Positions 1 to 10,744 of a stretch of 64,000 nt of DNA are shown here, piece after piece. Position numbers and translations under genes: made by a program. The notes beneath the pieces were generated by a model that worked only from the letters and a program-made list of their open reading frames with translations, searched no databases and was not told the DNA's origin. This stretch comes from Chryseobacterium sp. E1. GTDB taxonomy: Bacteria; Bacteroidota; Bacteroidia; Flavobacteriales; Weeksellaceae. Where the stretch lies: the NCBI GenBank assembly GCA_019203745.1, contig CP078104.1:4340001-4404000 (forward strand). Direction: 5' to 3'. The number at the start of each line of letters is the position of its first letter. The stretch's first letter is position 1.

Positions 1-1889
1 AGGTGTTTTGCCAGTATAGTCCAAAATGGGTTTCAAAATCCAATCCGGCAGATAATTTGGTTTTAGGTACACCCACTACATTTTTGTTGTCATAAACATT
101 CACTCTTGCCGGTTGCTTATCTTCCTTTAAATAGGTACTGAAATCGGAATATTTAAAATCATTATAAGTATAATTGACAAAAGGTTGAATTTTTGAAACA
201 AAAGACCGGGCAGGTTTGTAAGAATATCCTATGCTCATTTCCAATCCTCTGTTTTTTTGATTTCCGGTATTGGCCCAATACGTATAAGGTGTTTTTTCTG
301 CATTGGGCATTGTGCCACCTAATTGCGTAAGTTTATCTGTAATATTGATACTGAACAGCGAGAACTGATAATCTATGGAAGTATTTTCAATCAACCCCTG
401 TACACTGAAATCCCACATTTTTGCTTTTTCTGCAACCAGGTTGTCATTGGTCACATTAAGCCCGGCTATAAAGGCAGTGGCAGAAGTAGGAGCGTTATAT
501 CCTTCACTGTAGCTTAGGTTAAATATTTGATTTTTCCATACTTTCTGAAGTGCAAAATGAGGAGTAGCTACTGCTTTAAATTTTTATCAAAGGACAGGTC
601 TTTTTATCAACACTTGCTGCAAATAAACCTGGCAGAGCAAGAAGGTCTTTTCTGTTATACCCAATCTGATTGATGCTGACCCCGCAAGGAACATCAGATC
701 CCAGGGTTTATAAGTGAACTTTTCAACGGCAAAATAGTTGTTCTGATGATTCATATTTTTAAAATAAGATCCGTCAGAAAGAGGTCTCAGAATAGGCGGT
801 TCAGTACTCTTTACACTTTTATACCGGTAATTGGTGATGGTAGACTGGGATTGCTGTATTTCGATTCCAAACTCTGTCTGACTTTTAAAATCATCCCACT
901 CCTTATTGAAATTAAATACAGATCTTACCCCGTAATTGGAAAAAGAAGACGTTTCATAAGCTCCCGCAGCAATTCTATCGCCGCTAGTTCCTGTATAGAA
1001 TACGGTTGTACTGTTTTTTAAATCGGGGTGATTTGCCAGATATGACCAACTCCCACTCTGGAAGTAACGAATTTTGTCTTAGCGCCTCTTCTGATGTAGG
1101 CGAAATTTCCGTTGTCGATTCCATTATAATAATCATCATAGGAAATCTGGCCGGAAACCTGTTCCAGGGAATTTCCATGGGTAGCAAGTAAGGTGATCTT
1201 CTGTTTTGAGTTCAATTTAAACTCTCCATTGATGTTATAAAAGTTTTTGATGCTTTTACCGTTAGGACGATATCCGTCACTTCCGATATGTCCGTAGTTG
1301 GCTGTGATGGAATGATTATCCCCTGTGTTGGTTACAGAAGTTGAACTTTGAAACAATCCGAAAGACCCTGTATTGAACTGCTCGGAGATAGAAGTGCCTT
1401 TTTGGTTTCAGGCTGTATATAAAATCTGACTGCCCCTCCGGAACCTCCTCCGTATAACGTGGCTGCCGGCCCTTTTATAACCTCTATACGGTTAATAAGC
1501 CCGAAATTAACATCATCTAAAACGGTAACCCCATCTGCTCCGGTAAGAGGAATATTGTTGAGGTACATCTTAATTCCCCAATTGTTAAACTTCTGATCGT
1601 TTCCATATCCTCTTACTACAATTCTCTGTCCGCCCAGTTGTGTTCTTTTTTTTCAACCTGAACGCCGGCCATCGTCCCAAGACTTTGTTCCATGAATGCA
1701 GGATTGTTACGGTTTATTTCATAATCGGAAATAACCTCTGTAGATTGTGCGTGTCTTTTGAATTCTTCCCGTTCTTTGGCTACTTTAGCTCTTGCATGAA
1801 TCTCTATTTCATCAATGCTTTTCTCTTTTCCTGTGCATTGGCAAATCCCATTAAGCATAATGAAAGAGCAATAATATAGTTTTTTTCAT
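1..1889 (-). CDS. TonB-dependent siderophore-type outer membrane receptor (3' end outside window)
   Basis: Outer-membrane receptor of the TonB-dependent family, probably for a ferric siderophore. The start at 1889 gives a signal peptide (MKKNYIIALSLCLMGFANAQ) once one A is restored in the run after the ATG. The plug domain follows, with the characteristic INRIEVIKGPAATLYGGGSG segment (about 1435-1500), then barrel strands continuing past base 1. The reading frame breaks several times (near 1880, 1640, 1600, 1410, 1340, 1020 and 590). The pieces read on in order as one protein, so these look like sequence errors. No carboxypeptidase-like N-terminal domain is seen, which separates it from SusC-type receptors. 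The ligand cannot be told from the sequence. Confidence 0.85.
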
Positions 1890-1910
1890 CAATCTTACTG
1901 TTGAATATTA

Positions 1911-1950
1911 GAAAGCAGAAAGGTAAACATAGTCTTACCTTTCTGCTTTC
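1911..1950 (-). terminator. Intergenic hairpin after the T9SS propeller gene
   Basis: A perfect 16-bp inverted repeat (1911-1926 with 1935-1950, 8-base loop) lies between the stop of the secreted protein (1968) and the start of the receptor gene. The tract after it on the minus strand is only moderately T-rich, so it may be an attenuating hairpin or an mRNA-end stabiliser rather than a strong intrinsic terminator. Confidence 0.5.
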
Positions 1951-1967
1951 ATGTAAAAGTTTAAGAA

Positions 1968-4777
1968 TTATTTTCTGATAATCACCGAAGTATATACCAT
2001 ACTGCCGTTTTGTAAAGCTTTCAGTACATAATCTCCTTTGCCAAGGTTTTCAATATTGAATTCTTCATCAGATTTGATATTTTTCTTTGTCACAACCAGC
2101 CTTCCGGAGGCATCATAAATCTCTATATCCATCGGTTTGCCGTTTTCAAGTTTTACATGAATAGGCCCTCTGGTAGGATTAGGATATACACGGTTGTTAA
2201 ACTGATTATGATGTGATTCTGAAGTAGCTAAAGTTGTATTACTGATTCTCGTAGTAAAAGCTCCTCTTCCATACGTCACCGCAAGGATGGTCTTATCTGA
2301 TGGGCGGTAATCAAAATGATTTACCTTAAATTTTCCTAAACCATCGGAATATAAAGCCCACGTAGGAGAAGAAGACTGGAAGTTTGCAGTTCCCCATACT
2401 CCGTAATAAGTTCCCAGGATCACTTCATTGTTATCTTCTGGGTTCATAAATATAGCTTTAACAGGGATATCCGGAAGATTTCCTTCTTTAGATACCCAGG
2501 TTGTTCCGGCATCAGTAGTGTAAAATACACTGGTCTTATTAAAATTGGAAACAGTGACCATAATCTCACTTTCAGATGCTCCGAGTTTAACATCAGAAAT
2601 ATAACCTCCGAAATTATAATTGATTAATGAAGTTGCCGGAGTAGTATCAGCATTGGTCACCTTATATAATTTTCCTGATGAGAGTCCAATGAAAAGAGTA
2701 CTACTTGTAGTGGTGTAAGGAGATGCGAGAATATCTGTAACAAATTCACCGGCTGCTACACTGGCAATAGTAAGTTGGGTTCTCGTAAGGCTTAATGGTA
2801 TACTTGCAAGCCCGCTTACTCTGTTCAGTACAATTGAGGTTGAGCTGGATGTATTGGCATTGCTGTAAGATATGTCAAGATTTCTGTCTACAGCAAGAGG
2901 GTTTATAAATAATCCTGGATCCCTTTGAGCGGCAGCCAAAAGATAATAGCTTCCTGCGGATTGAAAAGAAAATGGTAGTTGTAAACATAAGATGCGATAT
3001 AGTACTTATTCTGGTCATCGAAGGCCGTATAAGCACCATCTCCACCATATACATCCGAAGTGTTGTAGAAGTTATTGGCTAAGGCAACCCCGGAAAGTCT
3101 TTTTGTTCCGTTATCCTGAGCCCCTAGAATCATGTCTTCATTGGCAAATGTGGAAGAAGGATTTAATGTTCCGTGATAAAATTGAGTCACATTAAACCTT
3201 TTATTTCTCATTCCGAGAGCTGTAGTATTGGCCAGGTTGCTTTTATCCGAAGCAAAGAAAATACCTCCGTCATTCCCCATTACAAACTGACTTGTATTTT
3301 TGGATTGAAAACCAGAGCGTGCTGATCGGCATGCACCAGGGAAATGCTGGTACTTCCCATCACATTGTTATTGGACCATTTGGTGTACTGGGTCCAGGTA
3401 GCACCTCCGTCTGTACTTTTATAAGAATCTACTCCTCCTACATATACATGTTCATCATTATCAGGATCGGTTTCAATAACCAGATCATAAAAGGCCTGTC
3501 CTCGGGTAAAATCATTGTCAGGTTGTGACGTGTCCACAGGATTAGGCAGTGTAATTCCAGATCCTGCTACGTCGGTGGAGATCCATGTAGTACCGCCGTC
3601 TGTAGTTTTGCAATTCTTACAGGTTCAGCACTTGTTGCTCCCTGCATCAGGGCGTAAGCCTTCAAAGGATTGGTACTGGAAACCTCTACCATAACCCTTG
3701 AACTGTTGTTTCCTACGTTATAAACATTCGTGAAAGTAGCACCATGATCTGTAGATTTGAAAATTCTTCCCCGGAAGCAGATCCGGTGAAGCGGCTTTGC
3801 CTTGTAGCTACCCAGATAGAATTGTCTGCACCTACTTCTATATCCTGTATGTCATAGCCACGGGTAGCTGTGGAAAGTAAGCTGTTGACCAACGTAAAAT
3901 TGGTACCATCAGTAGATTTATACAAACCGGCTTCATATAAACCGGCAAACGTAGCTGTCTCTGCGAAATACGTCCCTGCAACTCCGGCATACACTTCTGA
4001 AACCCCGTTATTGTTCACTACTTTTATAGCAGGAACATTGTACATTCCTCTCTTTACTCCGGAAGTATAACCGTTTTCCAAATTGAAAACCTGCTGCCAG
4101 GTAGCTCCGCCATTGGTTGTTTTCCAGATGCCCAGCCCACTGAAGTCTCCGGTTTCCACTTCACCTGTTCCCACGTAAAAAATCTGCGGATTATTAGGAT
4201 CTGAAGTAATACAAGATACAGTAGTGTTGGACCAGAAAGCATCTACCAGTGTCCATTCAGAATTGGCATCGCTGATATCGTTATTGTACCATAATCCGCC
4301 GGAAACTCCACCTGCCCATACTTTTTACCGGTAGAGTCATTCGGATCAAACATAATACCTCTCACTCTTCCTCCTACAGCATAAGGACCTCTCTCTACCC
4401 AAAGATTAGTGATGCTTTTATTGGCAGTGCCTCCATTTCCTTTAGCGCCATTGAATAGTTTAAGATCAGTTTGCGGTTGAAACTTTCCACTTTCTACGTT
4501 TTTTCAAGATCTACATAGCGTTGGTTATTCACTGTTCCGGTTTCAGGATCCATGGTAGCGATAAAATCCTGCAGGTAATATTCATCAGGTGGTTTCTGAT
4601 GGTGTTCCTGGCAAATTTTACATTTTTCTGATAAGCAGTTGTAATATCCTGAATATGTTTCAGATATTTCTTATTTACTTTTGTATCTGGATTTTCTTTG
4701 CCTTTAGGATGCTGTTGAGCATTAAAATACAATGAGGCTACAGTAAGCCCTATTCCGAAAATTGATTTTAATTTCAT
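1968..4777 (-). CDS. T9SS-exported beta-propeller (BNR/Asp-box, sortilin-like) protein
   Basis: Large secreted protein of about 935 residues. An N-terminal signal peptide (MKLKSIFGIGLTVASLYFNAQ) is followed by repeated Asp-box motifs of the S-x-D-x-G-x-x-W type, seen as TTNGGATW, STDGGATW and TTDAGTTW, as in BNR/sortilin-like propellers and xyloglucanase-type folds. The last 75 or so residues form a type A T9SS sorting domain: YPNPTRGPIHVKLENG, then IYDASGRLV, ending TSVIIRK. In this family the domain directs export across the outer membrane and is then cleaved. Frame breaks occur near 4600, 4500, 4320, 4220, 3760, 3610, 3535, 3280 and 2940, but the pieces join in order. The substrate is unknown; a glycan or protein-binding role is possible. 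Confidence 0.85.
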
Positions 4778-4847
4778 AAATGTTTTTTTGATGCGTAAAA
4801 ATATGAATTTTTATGATTAAAAAGACATTTGTGATATAATTTTTAAT

Positions 4848-5293
4848 TTATTGAGGTAAAAATTGTTTATTTATCTGTATTTGAGTTTTTTTATTGAGAA
4901 TTTTTATTTTTTGTTGTATTGTTTTCTTGGTTTTTACATTTTCAGATACAAGATAGACATTATTCAGATCAAAATTTTTCCCAGGTGCAGAGACTGTATC
5001 TCCATTTTTTTCATTTATAGTAGGGTATTCCTGGCTTTCGGGAAAATATACTCCTTGCAGATAGGTAATGCCATTCTTATTTTCTTTTTTAAGACTATTT
5101 CAGTATCTCCCACCAAAAGGTATTTGATATCAAGCTGGGGATTGTCTTTGATCATGATATTGAAATTTTCTGATCTTGCTCCCTGTAACCCTCCAATAGC
5201 AATTGTATGAGTTGCTTCTATTACTTTAAAGTACTGGGCAGAAGAACAGCTGCTGAATAAGAGCAATAGTAAAATAAAATGAATGGCTTTCAT
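4848..5293 (-). CDS. Small predicted lipoprotein
   Basis: Short exported protein of about 148 residues with a lipoprotein signal peptide: MKAIHFILLLLLFSSC, lipobox ending at Cys16. One base is missing near 5025. With it restored, the frame continues through NGDTVSAPGKNFDLNNVYLV to a lysine-rich tail and a stop at 4848-4850, and the length is then a multiple of three. I do not recognise a family. It sits alone between the propeller gene and the icd terminator. Confidence 0.6.
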
Positions 5294-5371
5294 ATCTGTG
5301 TTTTTTTAAATTATGAAAAAGAAATATACAAAAATGTTTCCAAAATACTGAAAACAAGATTTTTAAAATGA

Positions 5372-5396
5372 AAAACCCTGCAATTTGCAGGGTTTT
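5372..5396 (-). terminator. Intrinsic terminator of icd
   Basis: Hairpin AAAACCCTGCA / TGCAGGGTTTT with a 3-base loop, 26 bases after the icd stop. On the minus strand the 3' arm ends in a T run. Its A/T-rich symmetric ends could also work on the other strand. Confidence 0.75.
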
Positions 5397-5421
5397 GTAT
5401 AATTGATTTAGTTTCTAAAAA

Positions 5422-7639
5422 TTAGATTCCGTCAATGATTTCATTTAAAACTGTACTTGGTCTCATCGCTTCATACGTTTTATAAGTATCAGTTTTGTAG
5501 TAACCGTCAATATTCTGAGGTTTACCCTGAGCACCAATTAATTCAGCATTGATTACCTCTTCATTTTCCTTCATTGCCTGTGCAACCGGAGCAAACTGAG
5601 CTGCCAATTCAGTATCAGCAGTCTGGTTAGCTAACGCCTCAGCCCAGTACATGGCCAGGTAGAAGTGAGAACCTCTGTTATCAATCTGACCTACTTTTCT
5701 GGCAGGAGACTTATCTGTAGCTAAGAATTTTGCATTTGCCTCATCTAATGCATCAGCCAGAACCTGAGATTTTGTATTCCCTGAGTTTGTGCCAAATGCT
5801 CTAAAGAAGCCTGAAGTGCTAAGAATTCACCTAAAGAATCCCATCTTAAATATCCTTCTTCTAAGAACTGCTCAACGTGTTTCGGTGCAGAACCTCCGGC
5901 ACCTGTTTCGAATAGACCTCCTCCGTTCATCAATGGAACAATAGAAAGCATTTTTGCAGAAGTACCAAGCTCAAGAATCGGGAAAAGGTCAGTAAGATAA
6001 TCTCTCAATACGTTTCCTGAAACTGAGATTGTGTCTTTTCCTTCTCTTGCTCTTTTTAAAGTTTCAGTCATTGCATCTTTTACATCAAGAATTCTGATGT
6101 CAAGACCTGCAGTATCGTGATCAGCAAGATATTTTTCTACTTTTTGATGATTTCTCTGTCGTGAGCTCTTCCTTTGTCTAACCAGAAGATCGCAGGAGTA
6201 TCAGATAATCTTGATCTGTTTACTGCTAATTTTACCCAGTCCTGGATAGGAGCATCTTTAGTCTGACACATTCTGAAGATATCATCTTTCTCTACTTTCT
6301 GAGAAAGAAGAACGTTTCCGGCTTCATCCTGAACTTCTACAGTTCCGTCAGCAGCTAATTGGAAAGTTTTGTCGTGAGAACCATATTCTTCAGCTTTCTG
6401 AGCCATTAATCCAACGTTTGGAACAGATCCCATTGTAGTAGGGTCAAGCTTTCCGTGCGCTTTCATATCGTCAATGACAGACTGGTAGAAACCTGCGTAA
6501 GAACGGTCAGGAATGATACAAACAGTATCTTCTTCGTTCCCGTCTTTGTTCCACATTTTACCTCCACCTCTTACAAGAGCAGCCATAGATGCGTCAACGA
6601 TGATGTCAGAAGGTACGTGGAAGTTAGTAATTCCTTTATCAGAATTTACCATTGCCACTCTAGGTCCTTCAGCAAGTGCTTTTTCAATATCAGCTTTAAT
6701 GTCAGCTTCCTGAGCATTTCCTTTGATTTTGTCGAAAAGATCTGCAAGACCATTATTTGGATTAATATCTAAAGACTTGAAAGTCTCAGCATATTTTGTA
6801 AATACTTCTTTGAAAAAAGTCTCAACGATAGCCCCGAAAATAATTGGGTCAGAGATTTTCATCATCGTTGCTTTAAGGTGAGCAGAAAGAAGTACGTTTC
6901 TTTTCTTAGCTTCCTCGATAGCTTCCTGAACGAACGCTCTTAATGCATTTAAGTTCATTACGGAAGAATCAATTACCTCACCAGCCTGAAGACCAGCGAA
7001 ATCTTTTAATACAGATTCAGAACCATCGTTTCCTTTGAATACGATTCTGTATTTTGTAGCATTTTCTAATGTTGTAGAAGTTTCTGTTCCGTAGAAATCA
7101 CCATTATTCATGTGAGCTACGTCAGTTTTGCTGTCAGAAGCCCAGTCACCCATTCTGTGAGGGTTTGCCTTAGCATAGTTTTTAACGGCTTTCGGAGCAC
7201 GTCTGTCAGAGTTTCCTTCTCTTAATACAGGGTTTACAGCACTTCCTAATACTTTAGCATATTTTGCTTTGATTGCTTTTTCTTCATCATTCTTAGGCTC
7301 TGCAGGGTAATTGGGAACTGCAAAACCTTTCCCTTGTAATTCAGCAATAGCTGCATCCAATTGAGGAACAGAAGCCGAAATATTAGGTAATTTAATGATA
7401 TTAGCATCTGGTTGAGTTGCCAATTCTCCCAATTCAGCTAAAGCATCACCAATTTTCTGGTCATCCTTTAAAAATTCAGGGAAGTTAGCTAAAATTCTTC
7501 CTGCCAAAGAAATATCCGGAACTGCGATCTCAATATCTGCTGATTTGGTGAAAGCTTTTACAATCGGTAAAAACGAGTGTGTAGCCAGCATTGGAGCTTC
7601 ATCAGTAAGTGTGTAATAGATTTTTGATTTTTCTGACAT
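5422..7639 (-). CDS. icd: NADP-dependent isocitrate dehydrogenase, monomeric type
   Basis: TCA-cycle enzyme converting isocitrate to 2-oxoglutarate, CO2 and NADPH, of the large monomeric class (about 740 residues) common in Bacteroidota and unrelated in size to the dimeric enzyme. It starts MSEKSKIYYTLTDEAPMLAT, and family blocks such as NSDRRAPKAVKNYAKANPHR and IPDRSYAGFYQ are present. Two single-base losses (an A near 6140 and a G near 5775) break the frame. Restoring them gives exactly 740 codons and ends in LNEIIDGI. A terminator follows at 5372-5396. Confidence 0.95.
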
Positions 7640-7749
7640 TATACTGTTATTTATTATTTGAAATTAAAGTCCCACAAATTTAGTTAAAATTTAAATTTTG
7701 GGGTTCATAGAATCATAGATTTTTCACTTTAAGAATTATTTAACCTTTA

Positions 7750-7785
7750 TTTGAGATGAAAAGCTTTTTGTTTTGATTAAATTTG
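7750..7785 (+). promoter_or_regulatory. Candidate Bacteroidota-type promoter for tpx
   Basis: A TAAATTTG element (7778-7785) matches the flavobacterial -7 consensus TAnnTTTG. A TTTG (7750-7753) lies about 24 bases upstream, at the long end of the usual spacing. The tpx start codon follows 21 bases after the -7 element. No mapping data are available, so this is a motif match only. Confidence 0.4.
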
Positions 7786-7806
7786 AAAAACTAAAAAAAT
7801 AAAATT

Positions 7807-8310
7807 ATGTCTACGACTATCACTTTAAAAGGAAATGAAGTACATACCATAGGAACATTACCGTCAGTAGGAAGCACCGTTAAAGATTTTGCTCTGGTAG
7901 ATTCAGGATTAAATGTGAAAACACTTGAAACTTTTGAAGGAAAAAAGAAAGTATTCAATATTTTTCCAAGTATTGATACGCCCACTTGTGCCGCTTCTTC
8001 CAGAAAATTCAATGAAGAGGCTTCAAAACTTGATAACACAGTAATTATCAATGTTTCAAAAGATCTTCCGTTCGCATTAGGAAGATTCTGTGCTGCTGAA
8101 GGATTGAATAATGTAGAAACCCTTTCAGATTTCAGAAGCAGCTTTGGGGACGATTATGAAGTGACAATCGCAGATTCACCTTTAAAAGGTTTATTGAGCC
8201 GTGCCGTGATCGTTACAGACGAAAATAATAAAGTAGTATATACTGAGCAGGTTCCTGAAATTGCCAACGAACCTAATTACGATGCAGCTCTTGCCGCATT
8301 GAATCAATAA
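7807..8310 (+). CDS. tpx: Thiol peroxidase (atypical 2-Cys peroxiredoxin)
   Basis: Thioredoxin-dependent peroxidase of 167 residues that reduces hydrogen and organic peroxides in the cytoplasm or periplasm-facing compartments. The peroxidatic cysteine lies in the PTCAASSRKFN motif (Cys61; the usual form is PTCATSVRKFN), and the resolving cysteine is Cys95 in FALGRFC, the standard Tpx spacing. The N-terminus (TLKGNEVHTIGTLPSVG) is also family-typical. The gene is intact, one of the minority here without a frame break. A strong terminator follows and a Crp-type regulator lies immediately downstream. Confidence 0.95.
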   Translation: MSTTITLKGNEVHTIGTLPSVGSTVKDFALVDSGLNVKTLETFEGKKKVFNIFPSIDTPTCAASSRKFNEEASKLDNTVIINVSKDLPFALGRFCAAEGLNNVETLSDFRSSFGDDYEVTIADSPLKGLLSRAVIVTDENNKVVYTEQVPEIANEPNYDAALAALNQ

Positions 8311-8330
8311 TAGAAATAATTTTTGTAAAA

Positions 8331-8367
8331 AAGCCTTGTGAAATTAATTTTTACAAGGCTTTTTTTG
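8331..8367 (+). terminator. Intrinsic terminator of tpx
   Basis: Stem AAGCCTTGT (8331-8339) / ACAAGGCTT (8353-8361) followed by a T run to 8366. It argues against the open frame that begins within it at 8338 being the start of the next gene. Confidence 0.85.
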
Positions 8368-8394
8368 AAAGGAGTACAATCAAATAATCCACAA

Positions 8395-8964
8395 ATGATG
8401 TCAGAAAATTATAAAAGATATGGCGACCTTTTCCAGGTAGATGCAGCACATTTTGAAGAATTTTATGCATTGCTTAAAGATACCCGTCTTTTAAAATCCG
8501 ATTTCTTCCTGAAAGAAGGAGAAAATGCAAATACCTTGGTTTTATCAGGAAAGGAACGCTCAGGTGTTTTTACATCAATGATCAGGGACGTGAAATCAAT
8601 TTCGGTTTTTATTTCGAAAATGAATTCTTTACCGATTATGAAAGCATACTCTGTGATACCGTATCCAATATGAACATCCAGGCTTTGGAAAACTGTGAAA
8701 TTTTATTGTTGAGTAAAGATGACCTTCAGGGGTTATACAAAAAGAAGCTTACTGGCAGCAATTCGGGCGGGTGATGAGCGAGAAGATCTATCTGGATGCC
8801 AAAAAAGAATAGACGATCTTCTGTGCTATTCTCCTGAAAACAGATATTTAAACCTTTTAAAAAAACAGCCGGCACTTTTTCAGAAAATAGCCCAGAAACA
8901 CATTGCCAGTTATCTGGGAGTAACGGAGCAGTCCCTTAGCCGTATCAGAAGCCGTATTGTTTGA
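8395..8964 (+). CDS. Crp/Fnr-family transcriptional regulator
   Basis: One-component regulator of about 190 residues: an N-terminal cyclic-nucleotide-binding-like beta-roll (block FLKEGE, then RSFYIND-like and INFGFYFENEFFTDYES in the restored frame) and a C-terminal helix-turn-helix (HIASYLGVTEQSLSRIRSR). The effector-binding arginine of true cAMP receptors is not seen, as is usual for the many Bacteroidota paralogues. Three bases appear to be missing between 8540 and 8760. I chose ATG 8395 because the frame before it lies in the tpx terminator. A second paralogue is at 12234-12823. The target is unknown. Confidence 0.75.
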
Positions 8965-9014
8965 AATCAGTAATTGAGGTCTTATGGAGACTACAAGGTA
9001 TAGAATGGACAATA

Positions 9015-9036
9015 CTTCCAGCTTCATTCTTCCAGC
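9015..9036. repeat. Short dispersed repeat copy (CTTCCAGCTTC type)
   Basis: Intergenic CTTCCAGCTTC followed by ATTCTTCCAGC. A near-identical pair of words is found at 40937-40958. The surrounding stretch 8965-9110 holds no gene I can support. Confidence 0.4.
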
Positions 9037-9110
9037 CACCTTAATCTTATTTTCTTCAGACTGATCCGGGTTAATTAACTTAAGTTAACGCCTGTTGAAA
9101 TTTTAGCACG

Positions 9111-9118
9111 TAGCTTTG
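9111..9118 (+). promoter_or_regulatory. Candidate -7 promoter element of the 9144 hydrolase
   Basis: TAGCTTTG matches TAnnTTTG and lies 25 bases before the start codon. A TTG is present at 9095-9097, but the spacing is short for a canonical -33 box. Confidence 0.4.
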
Positions 9119-9143
9119 TTATCAGCAAATTAAAAAAATCATC

Positions 9144-9832
9144 ATGGAACAAAAAGATCTGACCATTATTTTGGTACACGGAGCTTGGGGAGATGGCTCT
9201 CATTGGCAATACGTTATCCCTTCACTGGTAAAAGAGGGATATAGGGTAAGAAGTGTACAGAATCCATTAACTTCATTACAGGATGATATTGATAAGACTA
9301 AAGATCTTATTGATGCCCAGGATGGAAAAGTCCTTTTGGTGGGCCACTCCTATGGAGGTGCCGTTATTTCGGGGCAGGAAATCATGATAAAGTAGCCGGA
9401 CTGGTGTATATCGCTGCTTTTGCACCTGATGCAGGAGACAGTCTGGGATCTCTTTTAGGAAGAAGGGAATCTCCGGGTGGAGCAAGTATTTATCCGGACA
9501 GCAAAGGATTCCTGTGGATCAAATATGACGAATTTAAATCTGCTTTTTGTCAGGATCTTGATGATGAAAAAGCTTTGGTAATGGCATTGTCGCAGAAACC
9601 TATTCATGGGCAGTGTTTTGGAGATACAGCAGGAGAACCGGCATGGAAGACAAAACCAAGCTGGTATCAGATATCGGAGAAAGACCGTATGATTCCGGCA
9701 GAAACCGAAAAAGAAATGGCAGAACGTCTTCAGCCTAAGAAAATAATTTCATTGGATGCAGGACACGCTTCGTTAGCATCACATCCTGAAGAAGTTACCA
9801 GGCTGATTTTAGAAGCTGCTTCTTCACTATAA
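9144..9832 (+). CDS. Alpha/beta-fold hydrolase
   Basis: Soluble esterase/lipase-like hydrolase of about 229 residues. An oxyanion-loop HGAWGDGSHW follows the first strand, the nucleophile elbow is GHSYGG, and the catalytic histidine is probably in DAGHASLASHP near the C-terminus, with the acid in the QISEKDRMIP segment. It resembles the short hydrolases often annotated as salicylate esterase-like or hydroxynitrile lyase-like (EstA/MES type). One base is missing near 9375, just after GHSYGGAVISG. Restored length is 230 codons. The substrate is unknown. Confidence 0.8.
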
Positions 9833-9861
9833 AATTAAAAATAATTACAGCCAACCTGTAG

Positions 9862-9898
9862 AGCCTTGGAAATTTTACGTAATTTCACAAGGCTTTTT
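9862..9898 (+). terminator. Intrinsic terminator after the hydrolase
   Basis: Stem AGCCTTG (9862-9868) / CAAGGCT (9888-9894) with a following T run. The arm sequence closely resembles the tpx terminator. Confidence 0.7.
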
Positions 9899-9911
9899 AT
9901 GCAATTTTAAA

Positions 9912-10259
9912 ATGGTTAAAAGAATTGTAGCCAATATCAAAACAGAAGACCTTTTAAAGGCAGATCATTTTTATCATGATATCTTAGGACTTGATATTCT
10001 GATGGATCATGGCTGGATCAAAACGTTCGGAAATGATGAAGAAACAAAAGTCCAGATCAGTTTTGCCGTACAGGGCGGAAATAATACCGAAGTACCAGAT
10101 CTTTCCATTGAAGTAGATCATGTAGAGAGTATTTATGATCAGATGAAAGCAGCCGGCTTTGAAATATCCTATGATCTTACCGATGAAGAGTGGGGTGTCC
10201 GGCGTTTTTTTGTGAAAGACCCTTTCGGAAAACTCATTAATATACTTTCTCACCTATAA
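9912..10259 (+). CDS. VOC-family (glyoxalase/bleomycin-resistance fold) protein
   Basis: A 115-residue protein of the vicinal-oxygen-chelate fold, with the typical ending FFVKDPFGKLINILSHL and an N-terminal beta-alpha-beta unit (FYHDILGLDIL). Members use a divalent metal or bind hydrophobic drugs; nothing here fixes the substrate. It is intact and 11 bases upstream of a second VOC gene, so the two are probably cotranscribed. Confidence 0.8.
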   Translation: MVKRIVANIKTEDLLKADHFYHDILGLDILMDHGWIKTFGNDEETKVQISFAVQGGNNTEVPDLSIEVDHVESIYDQMKAAGFEISYDLTDEEWGVRRFFVKDPFGKLINILSHL

Positions 10260-10270
10260 ATTTCCTCACT

Positions 10271-10674
10271 ATGAAAGCAGAACGCATAATTCCTGTTCTT
10301 AGAATCTTCGACTATCAGAAAACAAAAGAATTCTACGTAGACTGGCTGGGGTTTGAGATCGTCTGGGAGCATTATTTTGATGAAAACACCCCAGTTTATA
10401 TGGAAGTGAAAAGGGAAAATATTATCTTTCATTTAAGTGAGCATCATGGTGACGGCTCTCCGGGAGCCAAAGTGGCAATATGGGGTGAAGGTGTTCCTGC
10501 TTATCATAAAGAACTCATTGATAAAAATACAAATACAACCGGCCCGGACTTGAAAAAACATTCTATGGTGCGGTTTCTTTTACAGTAATTGATCCTTCCG
10601 GAAATAGAATTACGTTCGAGGAAGAATTTGATGAAGAAAAACATAAAGATTTAGAATTTTTCTCTATTCACTGA
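10271..10674 (+). CDS. VOC-family protein, bleomycin-resistance-like
   Basis: About 134 residues. The N-terminal IPVLRIFDYQKTKEFYVDWL and the LSEHHGDGSPG segment are typical of the bleomycin-resistance-protein/glyoxalase superfamily group that sequesters glycopeptide antibiotics or acts as an enzyme. One base is missing near 10560. The restored frame continues YGAVSFTVIDPSGNRITFEE to the stop at 10672-10674. Actual drug resistance cannot be inferred. Confidence 0.75.
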
Positions 10675-10720
10675 TCCTGAAATGATGATTCAGATCATGA
10701 CTATTTCAGAATATTAAAAC

Positions 10721-10728
10721 TACCTTTG
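10721..10728 (+). promoter_or_regulatory. Candidate -7 promoter element of the DUF763 gene
   Basis: TACCTTTG matches TAnnTTTG, 16 bases before the DUF763 start codon. No clear -33 TTG at normal spacing. Confidence 0.35.
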
Positions 10729-10744
10729 TTCTTTAAATTTAAAT

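Noticed and set aside
8338..8394. An upstream start for the Crp-type gene.
   Set aside because: That segment is the tpx terminator; the regulator domain begins after 8395.
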